Made by a program: the position numbers and the translations under genes. From Pseudonocardia sp. ICBG1293 (GTDB lineage: Bacteria; Actinomycetota; Actinomycetes; Mycobacteriales; Pseudonocardiaceae), in NCBI RefSeq assembly GCF_020131355.1, contig NZ_JAHLEL010000051.1, positions 372,001-436,000 of the forward strand: DNA of 64,000 nucleotides, given 5' to 3'. Below are positions 11,022 to 20,595 of the stretch, in pieces; position 1 is the stretch's first letter; the number at the start of each line of letters is the position of its first letter. The notes under the pieces are model-generated. The model made no database searches. It had not been told where the DNA came from and saw only the letters and a program-made list of their open reading frames with translations.

Positions 11022-11074
11022 CGCACGAACGGGCCCTTCGTACGAACCTTTCGTACGAAGGGCCCGTTCGTGCG
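11022..11074. repeat. Long perfect hairpin, copy 1
   Basis: Two 25-base arms (11022-11046 and 11050-11074) are exact reverse complements around a CCT loop; each arm contains ACGGGCCCTTCGTACG-like sequence. It sits between convergent proS and the secreted-protein gene. A second copy with 27-base arms, one arm position changed, lies at 42592-42648, also between convergent genes. Probably a bidirectional terminator dispersed as a repeat. Confidence 0.85.
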
Positions 11075-11087
11075 AACCAGGCGGGGG

Positions 11088-11846
11088 TCAGCCGGGGCGG
11101 ACCGCGGAGGCGGCGAGGTCGGTGAGGGCGGAGCGGGGCACCGCGTCGCCGGGACCGCCGCCCACGTCGGCGGCGACGACCAGCATCGCGACGCCGACCG
11201 AGCCGTCGCGGGCCTGGGTGCGGGGGACCGCCAGCACGCCGACCGAGCCGTCGGTCGCCCGGCACCCGGCTGCACCCGCGGCGGTGCCGTCGGTGCGCAC
11301 GGTGGCCTCCACCCAGGTCCCCGGCTCGCCCTCACCGGGGCGTGGCCCCGGCGGCCCGACCGCCACCTGCGGGGCGGACCCGGCGTAGGCGGACTCCCCG
11401 GCGCCCCGGTCGAAGGCCTGGGCGGCCTGCTCGACCGTCGTCCCGGCCGGGACGGCGACGAGTGCGGCGGCGGCGACCCCGCGCGGCGGGGCGCCGACGG
11501 GGCAGTCGCCCGCGGCGAACGGTGGCGCCTCGGCGAGCCGGGCGAACGGCACCCCGAACACGTCGAGGGCGGGTGCACCGCCGGCGACCGTCCACCCCGG
11601 CGGTGCCGTGACGGCGAACGCCGCCGGCTCGACGGGGGCCGGAGCGGGCGCCGGGGCCGGGGGGCCGCTCGTCGTCGCGGGATCCGGGCGGATGCCGCCG
11701 AGCCCGGCCGCCGCACCGGCCACGACCAGCACCACGACGGCCGCGGCCAGTGCGGGACGCAGCCGCCGCCCGGGGGTGGGGCCGCCCGGCTGCGAGGGTG
11801 TCGCCCGTGCCGGGCGGTCGGTCGTCGTCGTCCGGCCGGAGGTCAC
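11088..11846 (-). CDS. Secreted or membrane-anchored hypothetical protein
   Basis: A 252-residue protein of unknown function. After a basic Thr/Pro-rich stretch there is one hydrophobic helix (about residues 30-50, ALAAAVVVLVVAGAAAGLGG), an Ala/Pro linker (APAPAPAPVEPA) and an extracytoplasmic domain with a few cysteines. No lipobox is seen. The domain opens with FAVTAPPGWTVAGG, a pattern seen in small secreted or septum-associated actinobacterial proteins; that is only a hint. Start GTG 11846 is supported by a TACGCT box 6 bases upstream. Confidence 0.65.
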   Translation of the reverse strand: MTSGRTTTTDRPARATPSQPGGPTPGRRLRPALAAAVVVLVVAGAAAGLGGIRPDPATTSGPPAPAPAPAPVEPAAFAVTAPPGWTVAGGAPALDVFGVPFARLAEAPPFAAGDCPVGAPPRGVAAAALVAVPAGTTVEQAAQAFDRGAGESAYAGSAPQVAVGPPGPRPGEGEPGTWVEATVRTDGTAAGAAGCRATDGSVGVLAVPRTQARDGSVGVAMLVVAADVGGGPGDAVPRSALTDLAASAVRPG

Positions 11847-11852
11847 CGGCGC

Positions 11853-11858
11853 AGCGTA
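11853..11858 (-). promoter_or_regulatory. -10 box of secreted protein gene
   Basis: TACGCT on the minus strand, six bases before the GTG at 11846. Confidence 0.5.
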
Positions 11859-11939
11859 CGGCGGTGTCGCACGGCCCCGGAGCGGGGCTACGGCGGGCGG
11901 CGGACCCCGGTCGCCCGGCGGTCCGGAGCGCGCCGGGGC

Positions 11940-12350
11940 TCAGCCCGGCAGCAGCGTGAGCCGGACCGACCGCGTCGGGTTGTCCACGTTGGTGTCGACG
12001 AGGCAGACCGACTGCCAGGTCCCCAGGGCGGGACGCCCGTCGATCACCGGCACCGTGGTCGACGGCGGCACGAACGCGGGCAGCACGTGGTCGCGCCCGT
12101 GCCCGGAGCTGCCGTGCCGGTGCCGCCACCGGTCGTCGGCGGGCAGCAGCTCGCGCAGCTGCTCGAGCAGGTCGGAGTCGCTGCCCGCGCCGGTCTCGAT
12201 GACCGCGATCCCGGCCGTCGCGTGCGGCACGAAGACGTGGAGCAGGCCGTCGCCGGCGCCGCAGTCGGACAGGAAGCGTTCGATCCGGTGCGTCAGGTCC
12301 ACGACGGTCTCCTCGGAACCGGTCCGGATCTCGATCAGCTCGCTGTGCAC
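11940..12350 (-). CDS. YjbQ family protein (UPF0047)
   Basis: A 136-residue protein with the family pattern: HVFVPHATAGIAVIETG, a central HRHGSSGHGRDHVLPAFVPPS and the C-terminal GTWQSVCLVDTNVD. Family members carry a conserved His cluster and some have weak thiamine-phosphate synthase activity, hence the alternative name secondary thiamine-phosphate synthase enzyme; the true role is unclear. GTG 12350 is supported by TACTGT 7 bases upstream. It diverges from the aminotransferase gene with only 37 bases between start codons. Confidence 0.88.
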   Translation of the reverse strand: MHSELIEIRTGSEETVVDLTHRIERFLSDCGAGDGLLHVFVPHATAGIAVIETGAGSDSDLLEQLRELLPADDRWRHRHGSSGHGRDHVLPAFVPPSTTVPVIDGRPALGTWQSVCLVDTNVDNPTRSVRLTLLPG

Positions 12351-12357
12351 GCCGTCG

Positions 12358-12363
12358 ACAGTA
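12358..12363 (-). promoter_or_regulatory. -10 box of yjbQ-like gene
   Basis: TACTGT on the minus strand, 7 bases before GTG 12350. It lies only ten bases from the opposite-strand TAGGGT box. Confidence 0.5.
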
Positions 12364-12373
12364 GGACGCTCGC

Positions 12374-12379
12374 TAGGGT
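12374..12379 (+). promoter_or_regulatory. -10 box of class V aminotransferase gene
   Basis: TAGGGT, 8 bases before GTG 12388. The opposed promoters of this gene and the YjbQ gene overlap in their upstream regions, so they may compete. Confidence 0.5.
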
Positions 12380-12387
12380 CGGGCAGC

Positions 12388-13455
12388 GTGGACGCAACGG
12401 TCTCCTTCGCCGGGTGGGCACTGCCACACCGGCCCGGCTACCTCAACACCGCGAGCATCGGCATCCCGCCGCGACGGGCGTCGGAGGTGGTCGCCGACGT
12501 CGTGGCGCGCTGGGCCGTGGGCGCGGCCTCGCCGAAGGACTTCGACGACGACGTCGAGGCGGCCCGCGCGGGGTTCGCCGCGATCACCGGGGTGCCGGTC
12601 GCCGACGTCGCGCAGGGCGCCACGACGTCCGGGCTCATCGGTCCCCTCGCCGCGTCGGTGCCCGACGGCACCCGGGTGCTCGTCGCCCGCGGGGAGTTCT
12701 CCTCGGTGACCCGGCCGTTCGCGGCGCAGGCCCACCGCGGGGTGCGGGTCACCGAGGTCCCACTCGCCGGGCTGGCGGGCCACGCCGCCGACCACGAGCT
12801 GGTCGCGGTGTCGGTGGTGCAGTCCGCCGACGGCGCGATCGCCGACGTCGACGCGCTGCTCGCCGCCCGCGCCCGTACCGGCGTGCGGCTGCTGTTCGAC
12901 GTCACCCAGGCCGCCGGCTGGCTCCCGCTGCGCCTGCACGACGCCGACGCCGTGGTCGGAGCCGGCTACAAGTGGCTGCTCGCGCCGCGGGGGGCCGCGT
13001 GGCTGGCCCGTCGTCCGTCCTGGGTGGACGGGCCACCCGCCGGGGCGCGGTGGCCGGAACCGGTCCCGCACGGCGCGGGCTGGTACGGCACCCGGGACCG
13101 GTGGGGCGCCGGGCTCTACACCCCGGACCCGCCCGTCCTGCCCGGGCCGGCGGGCGGCGAGGAGGCGCCGGTCTGGTTCGCCCACGCCGGCGCCGCGGTG
13201 ACGGTGCCGTGGCTCGCCTCACTGGACGCCGACGAGGTGCGCGCGCACTGTGCCGGCCTCGCCGACGACCTGCGCGAGCGGCTCGGGATGCCGCCCGCCG
13301 GGTCGGCGATCGTGTCGGTGCGCACCCCGGGGGCGGCCGACCGGCTGGCCGCGGCCGGGATCACCGCCGCCGTGCGCGACGGTGCCGCCCGGCTGTCGTT
13401 CCACCTGTCGACCACCCCCGACGACGTCGAGAGGGCCGCCGCGGCGCTCCGCTGA
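12388..13455 (+). CDS. Class V PLP-dependent aminotransferase
   Basis: A 355-residue fold-type I PLP protein starting at GTG 12388. It has YLNTASIGIPPRRA near the N-terminus, QGATTSGLIGPLAASVP, the pyridine-binding DVTQAAGWLPL and the PLP lysine K195 in GAGYKWLLAPRG. This layout fits the EgtE/cysteine desulfurase-like branch of class V enzymes, but no sulfur-acceptor cysteine loop typical of IscS is seen, and no ergothioneine genes are nearby. The reaction is therefore unassigned. It is not in an obvious operon. Confidence 0.82.
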   Translation: MDATVSFAGWALPHRPGYLNTASIGIPPRRASEVVADVVARWAVGAASPKDFDDDVEAARAGFAAITGVPVADVAQGATTSGLIGPLAASVPDGTRVLVARGEFSSVTRPFAAQAHRGVRVTEVPLAGLAGHAADHELVAVSVVQSADGAIADVDALLAARARTGVRLLFDVTQAAGWLPLRLHDADAVVGAGYKWLLAPRGAAWLARRPSWVDGPPAGARWPEPVPHGAGWYGTRDRWGAGLYTPDPPVLPGPAGGEEAPVWFAHAGAAVTVPWLASLDADEVRAHCAGLADDLRERLGMPPAGSAIVSVRTPGAADRLAAAGITAAVRDGAARLSFHLSTTPDDVERAAAALR

Positions 13456-13482
13456 ACGACGGCGCCGGGACGGGGACGGTCC

Positions 13483-13962
13483 TCAGCCGCGACCGGGGAA
13501 CACCGGGACGACCGGGGAGCGTTCGGTCACCCCGCGCCAGTAGGCCAGGCGGCCGGTGCACTCCACCATCGCCTTCAGTCCGGCCTCGCGCAGCGGGACC
13601 GACGAGGACCGTTCGGTCACCGACCGCCAGGCCGCGATCGCGTCGGTCTCGGCCGAGACGAGCAGTGCCCCCGCCGACACCCCGTCGACGACGGGCTGCG
13701 GCGCCGCGTACGCCGGCTGCGCCGACACCGGCCGCTGCCCGACGTCGGACAGGGTCTGGGTGATCTGGCCGCGCAGGGTGGTGTGGGCCTCGATGTCCCC
13801 GCGCGCCCGGCCCGCCCACTCCGGGGGGACGAACGCCAGCGCCATCTTGTACGCCCACAGCGCCGCGTGCTCGCAGGCCAGAGCGCGCTGCAGCGCCTCG
13901 ACGGTGACCTGGGGGACCTGCGGCTCGTCGGACTCCTGCCGCGGCCGCGGACCCACGCTCAT
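13483..13962 (-). CDS. DUF4439 ferritin-like protein
   Basis: A 159-residue all-helical protein. VEALQRALACEHAALWAYKMALAF and ARGDIEAHTTLRGQI are the E/H-containing helices of the ferritin-like DUF4439 family. Its ATG (13960-13962) overlaps the stop of the upstream lipoprotein gene by four bases (ATGA), so the two are translationally coupled. The family has unknown activity; the spacing of Glu and His residues would allow metal binding but this is inference. Confidence 0.82.
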   Translation of the reverse strand: MSVGPRPRQESDEPQVPQVTVEALQRALACEHAALWAYKMALAFVPPEWAGRARGDIEAHTTLRGQITQTLSDVGQRPVSAQPAYAAPQPVVDGVSAGALLVSAETDAIAAWRSVTERSSSVPLREAGLKAMVECTGRLAYWRGVTERSPVVPVFPGRG

Positions 13963-14531
13963 GCCGGTGCCCCGGTCAGCACCGCCGCGTAGGTGGCGCA
14001 GCAGGCGGCGACCTCGGCGACCAGACCCACCTGCAGCGCGGAGGCGCGGGGGACCACCTCGCCCGCGCTGCGGGCCGACCCGGCGACGGCGTCGCGCACC
14101 GCGGCGAGGTCGCCCGAGGGCGGTGTCGCGGGCGCGGCGACCTGGCCCGGCGTGCGCCCGCCCGCCTGGTCGAGCGCGGCGGCGTGCTCCATCCGGGCCG
14201 CACGCAGCGGCTCCAGGCGGCCCGCGAGCGACGGGTCGCCGGTCACCGCGGCGACGATCAGCGCGGCGTCGGACCGGGCGGCGTCGGCGAGCGCGAGCAG
14301 GGCGTCGGAGGCGTCCTCGGTGCGCGTCGTGGCGGCGGAGCAGCCCGCCAGCGGCACCATCGCGGCCACCGCGGCCGCGGTGGCCAGCACCCGGCGCCGG
14401 GACGGGCGGACCCCGGCGGGACCGGTCGGGGCCGGGCCGGCCGGCGGCGACGGGACCGCCGACGGCGGCGGCCCGGTCGGTGACACCCGGGACGGCACCC
14501 GGGACGGCACGGCTGACTCGCGGTCCTTCAC
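13959..14531 (-). CDS. Lipoprotein, helical (ferritin-like partner)
   Basis: A 190-residue protein, GTG 14531. A Pro-rich leader precedes the twin-arginine-like signal SRRRVLATAAAVAAMVPLAGC, whose LAGC lipobox puts the lipidated cysteine near residue 64. The mature part is an Ala-rich helical bundle with a cysteine pair near the end (AACCATYAAVL). Its coupling to the DUF4439 gene suggests a two-protein unit, one anchored outside the membrane and one apparently cytoplasmic. No activity can be assigned. Confidence 0.72.
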   Translation of the reverse strand: MKDRESAVPSRVPSRVSPTGPPPSAVPSPPAGPAPTGPAGVRPSRRRVLATAAAVAAMVPLAGCSAATTRTEDASDALLALADAARSDAALIVAAVTGDPSLAGRLEPLRAARMEHAAALDQAGGRTPGQVAAPATPPSGDLAAVRDAVAGSARSAGEVVPRASALQVGLVAEVAACCATYAAVLTGAPA

Positions 14532-14852
14532 GTCGGGTCATGCTGCCAGCACGCACCGGGCCGCCCGGCACCGACCGTGTCCGCCCGGGTCGCGGACGAC
14601 CGCCCGCCGACGCGCCACCGACCGGCGGCCCGCCGGGCGGACGCGCTAGGCTCGTCAGCCGTCCCCGCCGTCATCGGCACGTCCGGTCCCGGCCGGACGC
14701 GGCGCGGTGTGCGGCGCCGCCGTCGTCCGCCGTACGCAAGCGTCCGACGCGCCCGCCCACCGGCGGTCGCTGCTCCACCGACGTCGCCCAGCCGAACCCC
14801 TGCCGACCGGTCGCCACCCCGGCAGGCACCCCCACACGAGGAGAGTCACCCG
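14532..14852 (+). promoter_or_regulatory. Leader region of the rimP-nusA-infB operon
   Basis: No gene is seen in these 321 bases. A TAGGCT -10 candidate at 14647-14652 would start transcription near 14659, giving an untranslated leader of about 190 bases before rimP. The leader is GC-rich with several possible stems; I could not assign a known RNA motif. Confidence 0.4.
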
Positions 14853-15473
14853 ATGCGCAGTCCGGACCCCGCACAGCTGGCCGACCAGCTGCGCGGCGTG
14901 CTCGAGCCGGTGGTCCACGGGGCCGGGCTGGAGATCGACGCCGTGGAGGTCCGCACCGCCGGGCGCCGGCACTCGGTCAAGCTGGTCGTCGACCTGCCCG
15001 AGTCCTCGCCCGCGACCGGCATCGACCTCGACGTCATCGCCCGGCTCAGCCGTGCCGCGGCCGCCGAGCTCGACCCGCACGAGCACCTCATCGAGGGCTC
15101 GTACACGCTCGAGGTGACCTCGCCCGGCATCGACCGGCCGCTGACCGAGCCCCGGCACTGGCGACGGGCCTACCTGCGGCTGGCGCGCATCACGCTGGAC
15201 GACGGCACCGTCCTCGACGCGCGGATCGGCCGGCTCGACGGTGACACGGTCGCGGTCGCCGTGCCCGGGCGGAAGGCACCGGAGCGGCGCGAGATCCCGC
15301 TCGCCCGGGTCCACCACGCCCAGGTGCAGGTCGAGTTCAAGCCGGCCCCGCCCGCGGAGACCGCGCTGCTGGACCCGGACGCGCTGTCCGGCAGCACCGA
15401 CGGGGCCGACGGGGCCCCCACGAACCACGACGGCGGCGCCGTCGAGACCGTCCGCGACGAGGAGACCCGGTGA
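14853..15473 (+). CDS. rimP: Ribosome maturation factor RimP
   Basis: A 206-residue protein, ATG 14853 behind GAGGAGAG. The N-terminal domain ([21 protein letters not shown] to [14 protein letters not shown]) and the C-terminal Sm-like barrel ([21 protein letters not shown]) match RimP, which helps assemble the 30S subunit. A disordered acidic tail (last 40 residues) is an actinobacterial extension. Its stop overlaps the nusA GTG by four bases, fixing both frames and showing translational coupling. Confidence 0.95.
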   Translation: MRSPDPAQLADQLRGVLEPVVHGAGLEIDAVEVRTAGRRHSVKLVVDLPESSPATGIDLDVIARLSRAAAAELDPHEHLIEGSYTLEVTSPGIDRPLTEPRHWRRAYLRLARITLDDGTVLDARIGRLDGDTVAVAVPGRKAPERREIPLARVHHAQVQVEFKPAPPAETALLDPDALSGSTDGADGAPTNHDGGAVETVRDEETR

Positions 15474-16513
15474 ACGTCGACATCCCCGCGCTGCGCGCGA
15501 TCGAGCGGGACAAGGAGATCCCGTTCGAGACGGTGCTCTCGGCCATCGAGACGGCCCTGCTCACCGCCTACCGGCACACCGACGGCCACCACCCCGACGC
15601 CCGGGTCGACATCGACCGCCGGAGCGGGGTGGTGCGGGTGATGGCCCGCGACGCGTCCGACACGGCCGAGGACGGCACCCCCGGCCCGGAGTTCGACGAC
15701 ACCCCCGAGGGCTTCGGCCGGATCGCGGCGACCACCGCCCGCCAGGTCATCCTGCAGCGGCTGCGCGACGCCGAGCACGAGCGCACCTACGGCGAGTTCT
15801 CCACCAAGGAGGGCGAGGTCGTCGCGGGCATCGTGCAGCGCGACGCGCGCGCCAACGCCCGCGGCGTCGTCGTGGTGGAGCTCTCCGGCGGGACCGAGGC
15901 CGTGCTGCCGGCCGCCGAGCAGGTGCCGGGCGAGGTCTACAAGCACGGCGACCGGATCCGCTGCTTCGTCATCGGCGTGAACCGCGGCCCGCGGGGCACC
16001 TCGATCACGCTCTCCCGGACCCACCCGAACCTGGTGCGCAAGCTGTTCGCCCTCGAGGTCCCCGAGCTCGTCGACGGCTCCGTCGAGATCGTCTCGGTGG
16101 CCCGCGAGGCCGGGTTCCGCTCCAAGATCGCGGTCCGCTCGACCCGCTCCGGGCTCAACGCCAAGGGGGCGTGCATCGGCCCGATGGGCGCCCGGGTGCG
16201 CGGCGTGATGGGCGAGCTGGCCGGCGAGAAGATCGACATCATCGACTGGTCGGAGGACCCGGCCGAGTTCGTCGGCAACGCGCTCTCGCCGTCGAAGGTG
16301 GTCTCGGTGACCGTGCTCGACGAGCGCGCCCGGATCGCCCGGGTGGTGGTGCCGGACTTCCAGCTGTCGCTGGCCATCGGCAAGGAGGGGCAGAACGCCC
16401 GCCTGGCCGCCCGGCTCACCGGCTGGAAGATCGACATCCGCAGCGACGCCGACCCGCGCGATCCGGTCACCCCCGACGGCGGGCCGGTCGACCCGGCGGG
16501 GGAGCCGTCCTGA
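15470..16513 (+). CDS. nusA: Transcription elongation factor NusA
   Basis: A 347-residue protein that starts at GTG 15470 inside the rimP stop. Domains in order: N-terminal RNA-polymerase-binding domain (1-130), S1 (about 135-200), and two KH domains ([28 protein letters not shown] onward, and [27 protein letters not shown]). It lacks the acidic repeats of E. coli NusA, as is normal in actinobacteria. It modulates pausing, termination and antitermination. Confidence 0.97.
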   Translation: MNVDIPALRAIERDKEIPFETVLSAIETALLTAYRHTDGHHPDARVDIDRRSGVVRVMARDASDTAEDGTPGPEFDDTPEGFGRIAATTARQVILQRLRDAEHERTYGEFSTKEGEVVAGIVQRDARANARGVVVVELSGGTEAVLPAAEQVPGEVYKHGDRIRCFVIGVNRGPRGTSITLSRTHPNLVRKLFALEVPELVDGSVEIVSVAREAGFRSKIAVRSTRSGLNAKGACIGPMGARVRGVMGELAGEKIDIIDWSEDPAEFVGNALSPSKVVSVTVLDERARIARVVVPDFQLSLAIGKEGQNARLAARLTGWKIDIRSDADPRDPVTPDGGPVDPAGEPS

Positions 16514-16548
16514 CCGACGGAGATCGACAGCGCGGGTCGGGCGAGGGA

Positions 16549-16935
16549 ATGCCCGACGATCGCCCTGCGCTACACTCGTCATCGGCCCGTGGTCGCGGAC
16601 CGTCGCCCACGCACACCCGGTCGGTACCGATCCGGACCTGTGTGGGGTGCCGGACCCGGGAACGGGCCGACGTACTGTTGCGGGTGGTCGTGGAGAACGG
16701 ATGTTGCGTCCCGGATCCGCGCCGCCGCCTCCCCGGACGGGGTGCCTGGTTGCACCTCTCGACGGGGTGCCTGGACAGGGCCGAGCGACGCTCGGCGTTC
16801 GCCCGGGCGTTACGCGTCCGTTCGGCACCGGACGTCACCGCCGTCAGGCGGTGGCTGGAGGGGCCGCGCGACCCGCTGGGGCCCGGGAACCTCTCGGACC
16901 CGTCATCGGAAGAAAGCAAGGTCGACCAGTCATGA
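16549..16935 (+). CDS. ylxR: YlxR family RNA-binding protein (DUF448)
   Basis: A 128-residue protein, ATG 16549 after GAGGG. The diagnostic [20 protein letters not shown] and [22 protein letters not shown] identify YlxR, a small nucleic-acid-associated protein between nusA and infB in many bacteria. The N-terminal 25 residues are a low-complexity addition. Near 16571 lies a TACACT hexamer inside the coding region that could be an internal promoter for infB. Confidence 0.9.
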   Translation: MPDDRPALHSSSARGRGPSPTHTRSVPIRTCVGCRTRERADVLLRVVVENGCCVPDPRRRLPGRGAWLHLSTGCLDRAERRSAFARALRVRSAPDVTAVRRWLEGPRDPLGPGNLSDPSSEESKVDQS

Positions 16936-17032
16936 GCCAGCAGTGAAGATCGCACCATGAACGTGCTTCGACACTAGGTTCGAGGTCGAGCGGGATGCTG
17001 CCGCCCGGCCTCCGGTCAGGATGAGGAGAGCA

Positions 17033-20000
17033 GTGGCAGGCAAGGCCCGCGTACACGAGCTCGCGAAAGAGCTCGGGATCAGCAGTAAGCAGGTCCTCAG
17101 CAAGTTGCAGGACCTCGGGGAGTACGTGAAGTCCCCCTCCTCCACCGTGGAGGCACCCGTCGTGCGCAAGCTGCGCGACGCGATGGCCTCCGGTGGAGGC
17201 CCCGCCGGCGGTCAGCGCCGCGGTTCCGGTGCGCCCGGCGGCGGTCGTCCGCGCGCCGGTGGCTCCGGCGCCCCGTCGCCGTCGCGCCCGACCCCGGGTC
17301 CGGCCCCCAAGCCCGGCCCGCGTCCGGGGCCGCCGGCCCCGGCGGCGCCCACCCCGGGCGCCCCGTCGCAGCCCGCGGCGCGCACCGACGCCCCGAAGCC
17401 GGGGCCGGCCGCGCCGAAGCCCGGCCCGCAGGCCCCGTCGGCTCCGGCCGTCGAGACCCCCGCGGCCGCCGCCGGCGCCCCGGCCGCGCCGAAGCCCGGC
17501 TCCGCCGCGCCCAAGCCCGGCCCGGCGGCTCCGAAGCCCGGTCCGGCCGCGCCGAAGCCCGCTCCGACACCGCGTCCCGGCCAGGGACAGGGTGGTCAGG
17601 GACAGGGCGGCCAGGGTGGTGGCGCACCGCGTCCCGCCGGTCAGCCCGGCGAGCGGGGCCCGCGTCCGGGTCCGCGACAGCCGCGCGTCGGCAACAACCC
17701 GTTCGGTGTCGGTCAGGGCTCGCCCAAGCCGGGCCCGCGTCCCGGTCCGCCGCAGCCCCAGCAGGGCGGTGGCGGCCAGCAGGGCGGCGGCCGTCCCGAG
17801 GCGCCGGCCGCGCGTGCCGGTGAGGCCCCGCCGCGTCCGCCCCGTCCGGGCGGCGCTCCGGGTGCGGGCGGTCCCCGCCCGAACCCGGGCAACATGCCCC
17901 CGCGGCCGAACCCGGGCATGATGCCCGCGCGTCCGGCTGCCGGTCGTCCCGGCGCCGGTGCCGGTGGCCGCGGTGGTCCCGGTGGCGGCCGTGGTGGCCC
18001 CGGCGGTGGCCGTGGTGGTCCCGGTGGCGGTCGTCCCGGTGGTGGCGGCGGTTTCCGTCCCGGTGGCGGCGGCCCCGGTGGTCCGCCCCCGGCCGGTGGT
18101 TTCCGTGGTCGTCCCGGTGGCGGCGGTCGTCCCGGTGGTCGCGGCGGTGCCGCGGGTGCCTTCGGCCGTCCCGGCGGACCGGCCCGCAGGGGTCGCAAGT
18201 CGAAGCGGCAGAAGCGCCAGGAGTACGACGCCATGGCCGCGCCCTCGGTGGGCGGTGTCCGCCTGCCCAAGGGCAACGGCGAGACGGTCCGCCTGCCGCG
18301 CGGCGCGTCGCTGACCGACTTCGCCGAGAAGATCAACGCCAACCCGGCCTCGCTGGTGCAGGTGTTGTTCCACCTCGGTGAGATGGTCACGGCCACCGCG
18401 TCGGTCTCGGACGAGGTCCTCGAGCTGCTCGGTCAGGAGATGAACTACCGCGTGCAGGTCGTCTCCCCCGAGGAGGAGGACCGTGCGCTGCTCGAGTCGT
18501 TCGACATCGAGTTCGGCGACCCGGGCGACGAGGACGCGCTCGAGGCCCGTCCGCCGGTCGTGACCGTCATGGGTCACGTCGACCACGGTAAGACGCGACT
18601 GCTGGACACGGTCCGCAAGGCGAACGTCCGCGAGGGCGAGGCCGGCGGCATCACCCAGCACATCGGCGCCTACCAGGTCGCGGCCGAGCTCGAGGGCGAG
18701 GAGCGGCTCATCACGTTCATCGACACCCCGGGTCACGAGGCGTTCACCGCCATGCGTGCCCGTGGTGCGAAGTCCACCGACATCGCGGTGATCGTGGTGG
18801 CGGCGGACGACGGCGTGATGCCGCAGACCGTCGAGTCGATCAACCACGCCCAGGCGGCCGGTCTGCCGATCGTCGTGGCGGTCAACAAGATCGACGTCGA
18901 GGGTGCGAACCCGCAGAAGATCCGCCAGCAGCTCACCGAGTACAACCTGGTGGCCGAGGAGTACGGCGGCGACACCATGTTCGTCGACATCTCCGCGAAG
19001 CAGGGCACGAACATCGAGGCCCTGCTCGAGGCGATCCTGCTGACCGCGGACGCGGCCCTCGACCTGCGGGCGAACCCCGAGATGGAGGCGCAGGGCGTCA
19101 CCATCGAGGGTCACCTCGACCGCGGTCGCGGCCCGGTGGCCACGGTGCTGGTCCAGCGCGGGACGCTCCGGGTCGGCGACTCGGTCGTGGCCGGCGACGC
19201 CTCCGGGCGCGTCCGGCGCATGGTCGACGAGCACGGCCAGGACGTCACCGAGGCGCTCCCGTCGCGTCCGGTGCAGGTCATCGGTCTGACCTCGGTGCCG
19301 GGTGCGGGCGACACGTTCCTCGTCGTGGACGAGGACCGGGTCGCGCGTCAGATCGCCGACCGGCGGCGTGCCCGCGAGCGGAACGCCGAGCTGGCGTCCC
19401 GTCGCAAGCGCGTCAGCCTGGAGGACCTGGACGCCGCGCTGAAGGAGACCAACACCCTCAACCTGATCATCAAGGGTGACAACTCGGGCACCGTCGAGGC
19501 GCTCGAGGAAGCCCTGATGAAGCTGGACGTGGGTGAGGAGGTCGAGCTGCGGGTCATCCACCGCGGCGTCGGCGGTATCACCGAGGGCGACATCAACCTC
19601 GCCATCGCGGACAACGTCATCGTCATGGGCTTCAACGTCCGTGCCGAGGGCAAGGCCACGGAGCTGGCCAACCGCGAGGGCGTCGAGATCCGCTACTACT
19701 CGGTGATCTACCAGGCGATCGACGAGATCGAGGCGGCCCTGAAGGGCATGCTCAAGCCGGAGTACGAGGAGGTCGAGCTGGGCCGCGCGGAGGTCCGCGA
19801 GGTCTTCAAGTCCTCGAAGTTCGGCACGATCGCCGGTTGCCTGGTGATGAGCGGGGAGATCCGCCGGAACGCCCGGGCGCGCCTGCTGCGCGACTCGAAG
19901 GTGATCCACGAGAACCTCCCGGTCTCGTCGCTGCGCCGGTTCAAGGACGACGTGGTCGAGGTCCGCGCGGGCTTCGAGTGCGGTCTGACCCTCGGCACCT

Positions 20001-20065
20001 ACGGCGACATCAAGGTCGACGACGTCATCGAGACGTTCGAGATGCGGGAGAAGCCGCGCGACTAG
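17033..20065 (+). CDS. infB: Translation initiation factor IF-2
   Basis: The start is GTG 17033, giving [15 protein letters not shown]; the ATG at 17021 overlaps the GAGGAG ribosome site. The 1010-residue protein has the IF2-N helix bundle (1-55), a long Pro/Gly/Ala linker (60-400), the second N-domain ([11 protein letters not shown] then [20 protein letters not shown]) and the GTPase: GHVDHGKT (about 513-520), [12 protein letters not shown] (about 617), then domains II to IV. It delivers initiator tRNA to the 30S subunit. The linker contains glycine-rich tandem repeats described separately. Confidence 0.97.
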   Translation: MAGKARVHELAKELGISSKQVLSKLQDLGEYVKSPSSTVEAPVVRKLRDAMASGGGPAGGQRRGSGAPGGGRPRAGGSGAPSPSRPTPGPAPKPGPRPGPPAPAAPTPGAPSQPAARTDAPKPGPAAPKPGPQAPSAPAVETPAAAAGAPAAPKPGSAAPKPGPAAPKPGPAAPKPAPTPRPGQGQGGQGQGGQGGGAPRPAGQPGERGPRPGPRQPRVGNNPFGVGQGSPKPGPRPGPPQPQQGGGGQQGGGRPEAPAARAGEAPPRPPRPGGAPGAGGPRPNPGNMPPRPNPGMMPARPAAGRPGAGAGGRGGPGGGRGGPGGGRGGPGGGRPGGGGGFRPGGGGPGGPPPAGGFRGRPGGGGRPGGRGGAAGAFGRPGGPARRGRKSKRQKRQEYDAMAAPSVGGVRLPKGNGETVRLPRGASLTDFAEKINANPASLVQVLFHLGEMVTATASVSDEVLELLGQEMNYRVQVVSPEEEDRALLESFDIEFGDPGDEDALEARPPVVTVMGHVDHGKTRLLDTVRKANVREGEAGGITQHIGAYQVAAELEGEERLITFIDTPGHEAFTAMRARGAKSTDIAVIVVAADDGVMPQTVESINHAQAAGLPIVVAVNKIDVEGANPQKIRQQLTEYNLVAEEYGGDTMFVDISAKQGTNIEALLEAILLTADAALDLRANPEMEAQGVTIEGHLDRGRGPVATVLVQRGTLRVGDSVVAGDASGRVRRMVDEHGQDVTEALPSRPVQVIGLTSVPGAGDTFLVVDEDRVARQIADRRRARERNAELASRRKRVSLEDLDAALKETNTLNLIIKGDNSGTVEALEEALMKLDVGEEVELRVIHRGVGGITEGDINLAIADNVIVMGFNVRAEGKATELANREGVEIRYYSVIYQAIDEIEAALKGMLKPEYEEVELGRAEVREVFKSSKFGTIAGCLVMSGEIRRNARARLLRDSKVIHENLPVSSLRRFKDDVVEVRAGFECGLTLGTYGDIKVDDVIETFEMREKPRD
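17945..18170 (+). repeat. Gly/Arg tandem repeats in the IF-2 linker
   Basis: An imperfect repeat unit coding for GGRGGPG(G) recurs in tandem, followed by [11 protein letters not shown]-type runs. Upstream, a [14 protein letters not shown]-type repeat occupies about 17380-17560. Such tracts are prone to length change by slippage but stay in frame here. Confidence 0.75.
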
Positions 20066-20083
20066 CGGTGTGACGAACGCGCT

Positions 20084-20118
20084 CCGACGGGGCGGCCGGT
20101 CACCGGCCGCCCCGTCGG
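20084..20118 (+). terminator. Strong hairpin after infB
   Basis: A 16-base arm (20084-20099) pairs perfectly with 20103-20118 around a TCA loop, immediately downstream of infB and upstream of the DUF503 ribosome site. It could terminate the rimP-infB operon or act as a processing stem. Confidence 0.65.
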
Positions 20119-20135
20119 CGTCAGCGGAGGTGTGT

Positions 20136-20429
20136 GTGTACGTCGGCTCGCTGCAGTGCGACGTGCTGCTCGGCGACGTCCGGTCGCTCAAGCAGAAGCG
20201 CTCGCTGGTCCGGCCGCTGCTGGCCGAGCTGCGCCGGTTCGAGGTGGCGGCGGCCGAGGCGGGCCACCAGGACCTGCACCGGCGCGCGCTGATCGGTGTG
20301 AGCTGCGTGGCCGCCGACGCCGGACACGTCCGGGTCCTGCTGGAACGGTGCGAGCGGCTCGTCGCCGCCCGCCCCGAGCTGGAGCTGTTGTCGGCCAGGA
20401 TCCGGTTGTTCGGCCCGGACGACGACTGA
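20136..20429 (+). CDS. DUF503 family protein
   Basis: A 97-residue protein. GTG 20136 is chosen over GTG 20130 because AGCGGAGG ends at 20130 and spacing is then correct. VGSLQCDVLLGDVRSLKQKRSLVRPLLAEL and ALIGVSCVAADAGHVRVLLERC match DUF503 (YlxP), a small ferredoxin-like-fold protein that regularly lies between infB and rbfA. YlxP proteins are linked to ribosome assembly by neighbourhood only. Confidence 0.88.
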   Translation: MYVGSLQCDVLLGDVRSLKQKRSLVRPLLAELRRFEVAAAEAGHQDLHRRALIGVSCVAADAGHVRVLLERCERLVAARPELELLSARIRLFGPDDD

Positions 20430-20556
20430 GCCCGGACGACCGGGCCCCGGACGACCGTTCCCGGCCGACGGGGACGACACGGGCGGCGGCCCCGTCCCCG
20501 TGGCCCGGGGGACGACCACCGCGGAACGGACGCGGCACGACCCCGCGACCCGTGCC

Positions 20557-20562
20557 TAGACT
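20557..20562 (+). promoter_or_regulatory. -10 candidate for rbfA operon
   Basis: TAGACT lies 33 bases before the rbfA ATG in an otherwise empty 166-base gap. No convincing -35 box is visible. Confidence 0.4.
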
Positions 20563-20595
20563 CGGGCTCGCACGACCCGCTGGAAGGAGCAGGAC

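Noticed and set aside
8726-11716. 996-codon minus-strand frame running through proS
   Set aside because: Only its last 140 codons form a recognisable protein (the PPOX-class gene); the rest is antisense to proS.
12355-12379. TCGACA as -35 box for the class V aminotransferase promoter
   Set aside because: Spacing to TAGGGT is only 13 bases, too short for a housekeeping promoter.
17580-18170. Repeats in infB as a CRISPR array
   Set aside because: Units are in-frame glycine- and proline-codon repeats without spacer/repeat periodicity; no cas genes are present.
16844-20191. Very long minus-strand open frame opposite infB, and a similar one opposite pnp (38561-41521)
   Set aside because: Both are antisense shadows produced by GC-rich codon bias; the translations are low-complexity and lack family motifs, while the plus strand encodes complete IF-2 and PNPase.
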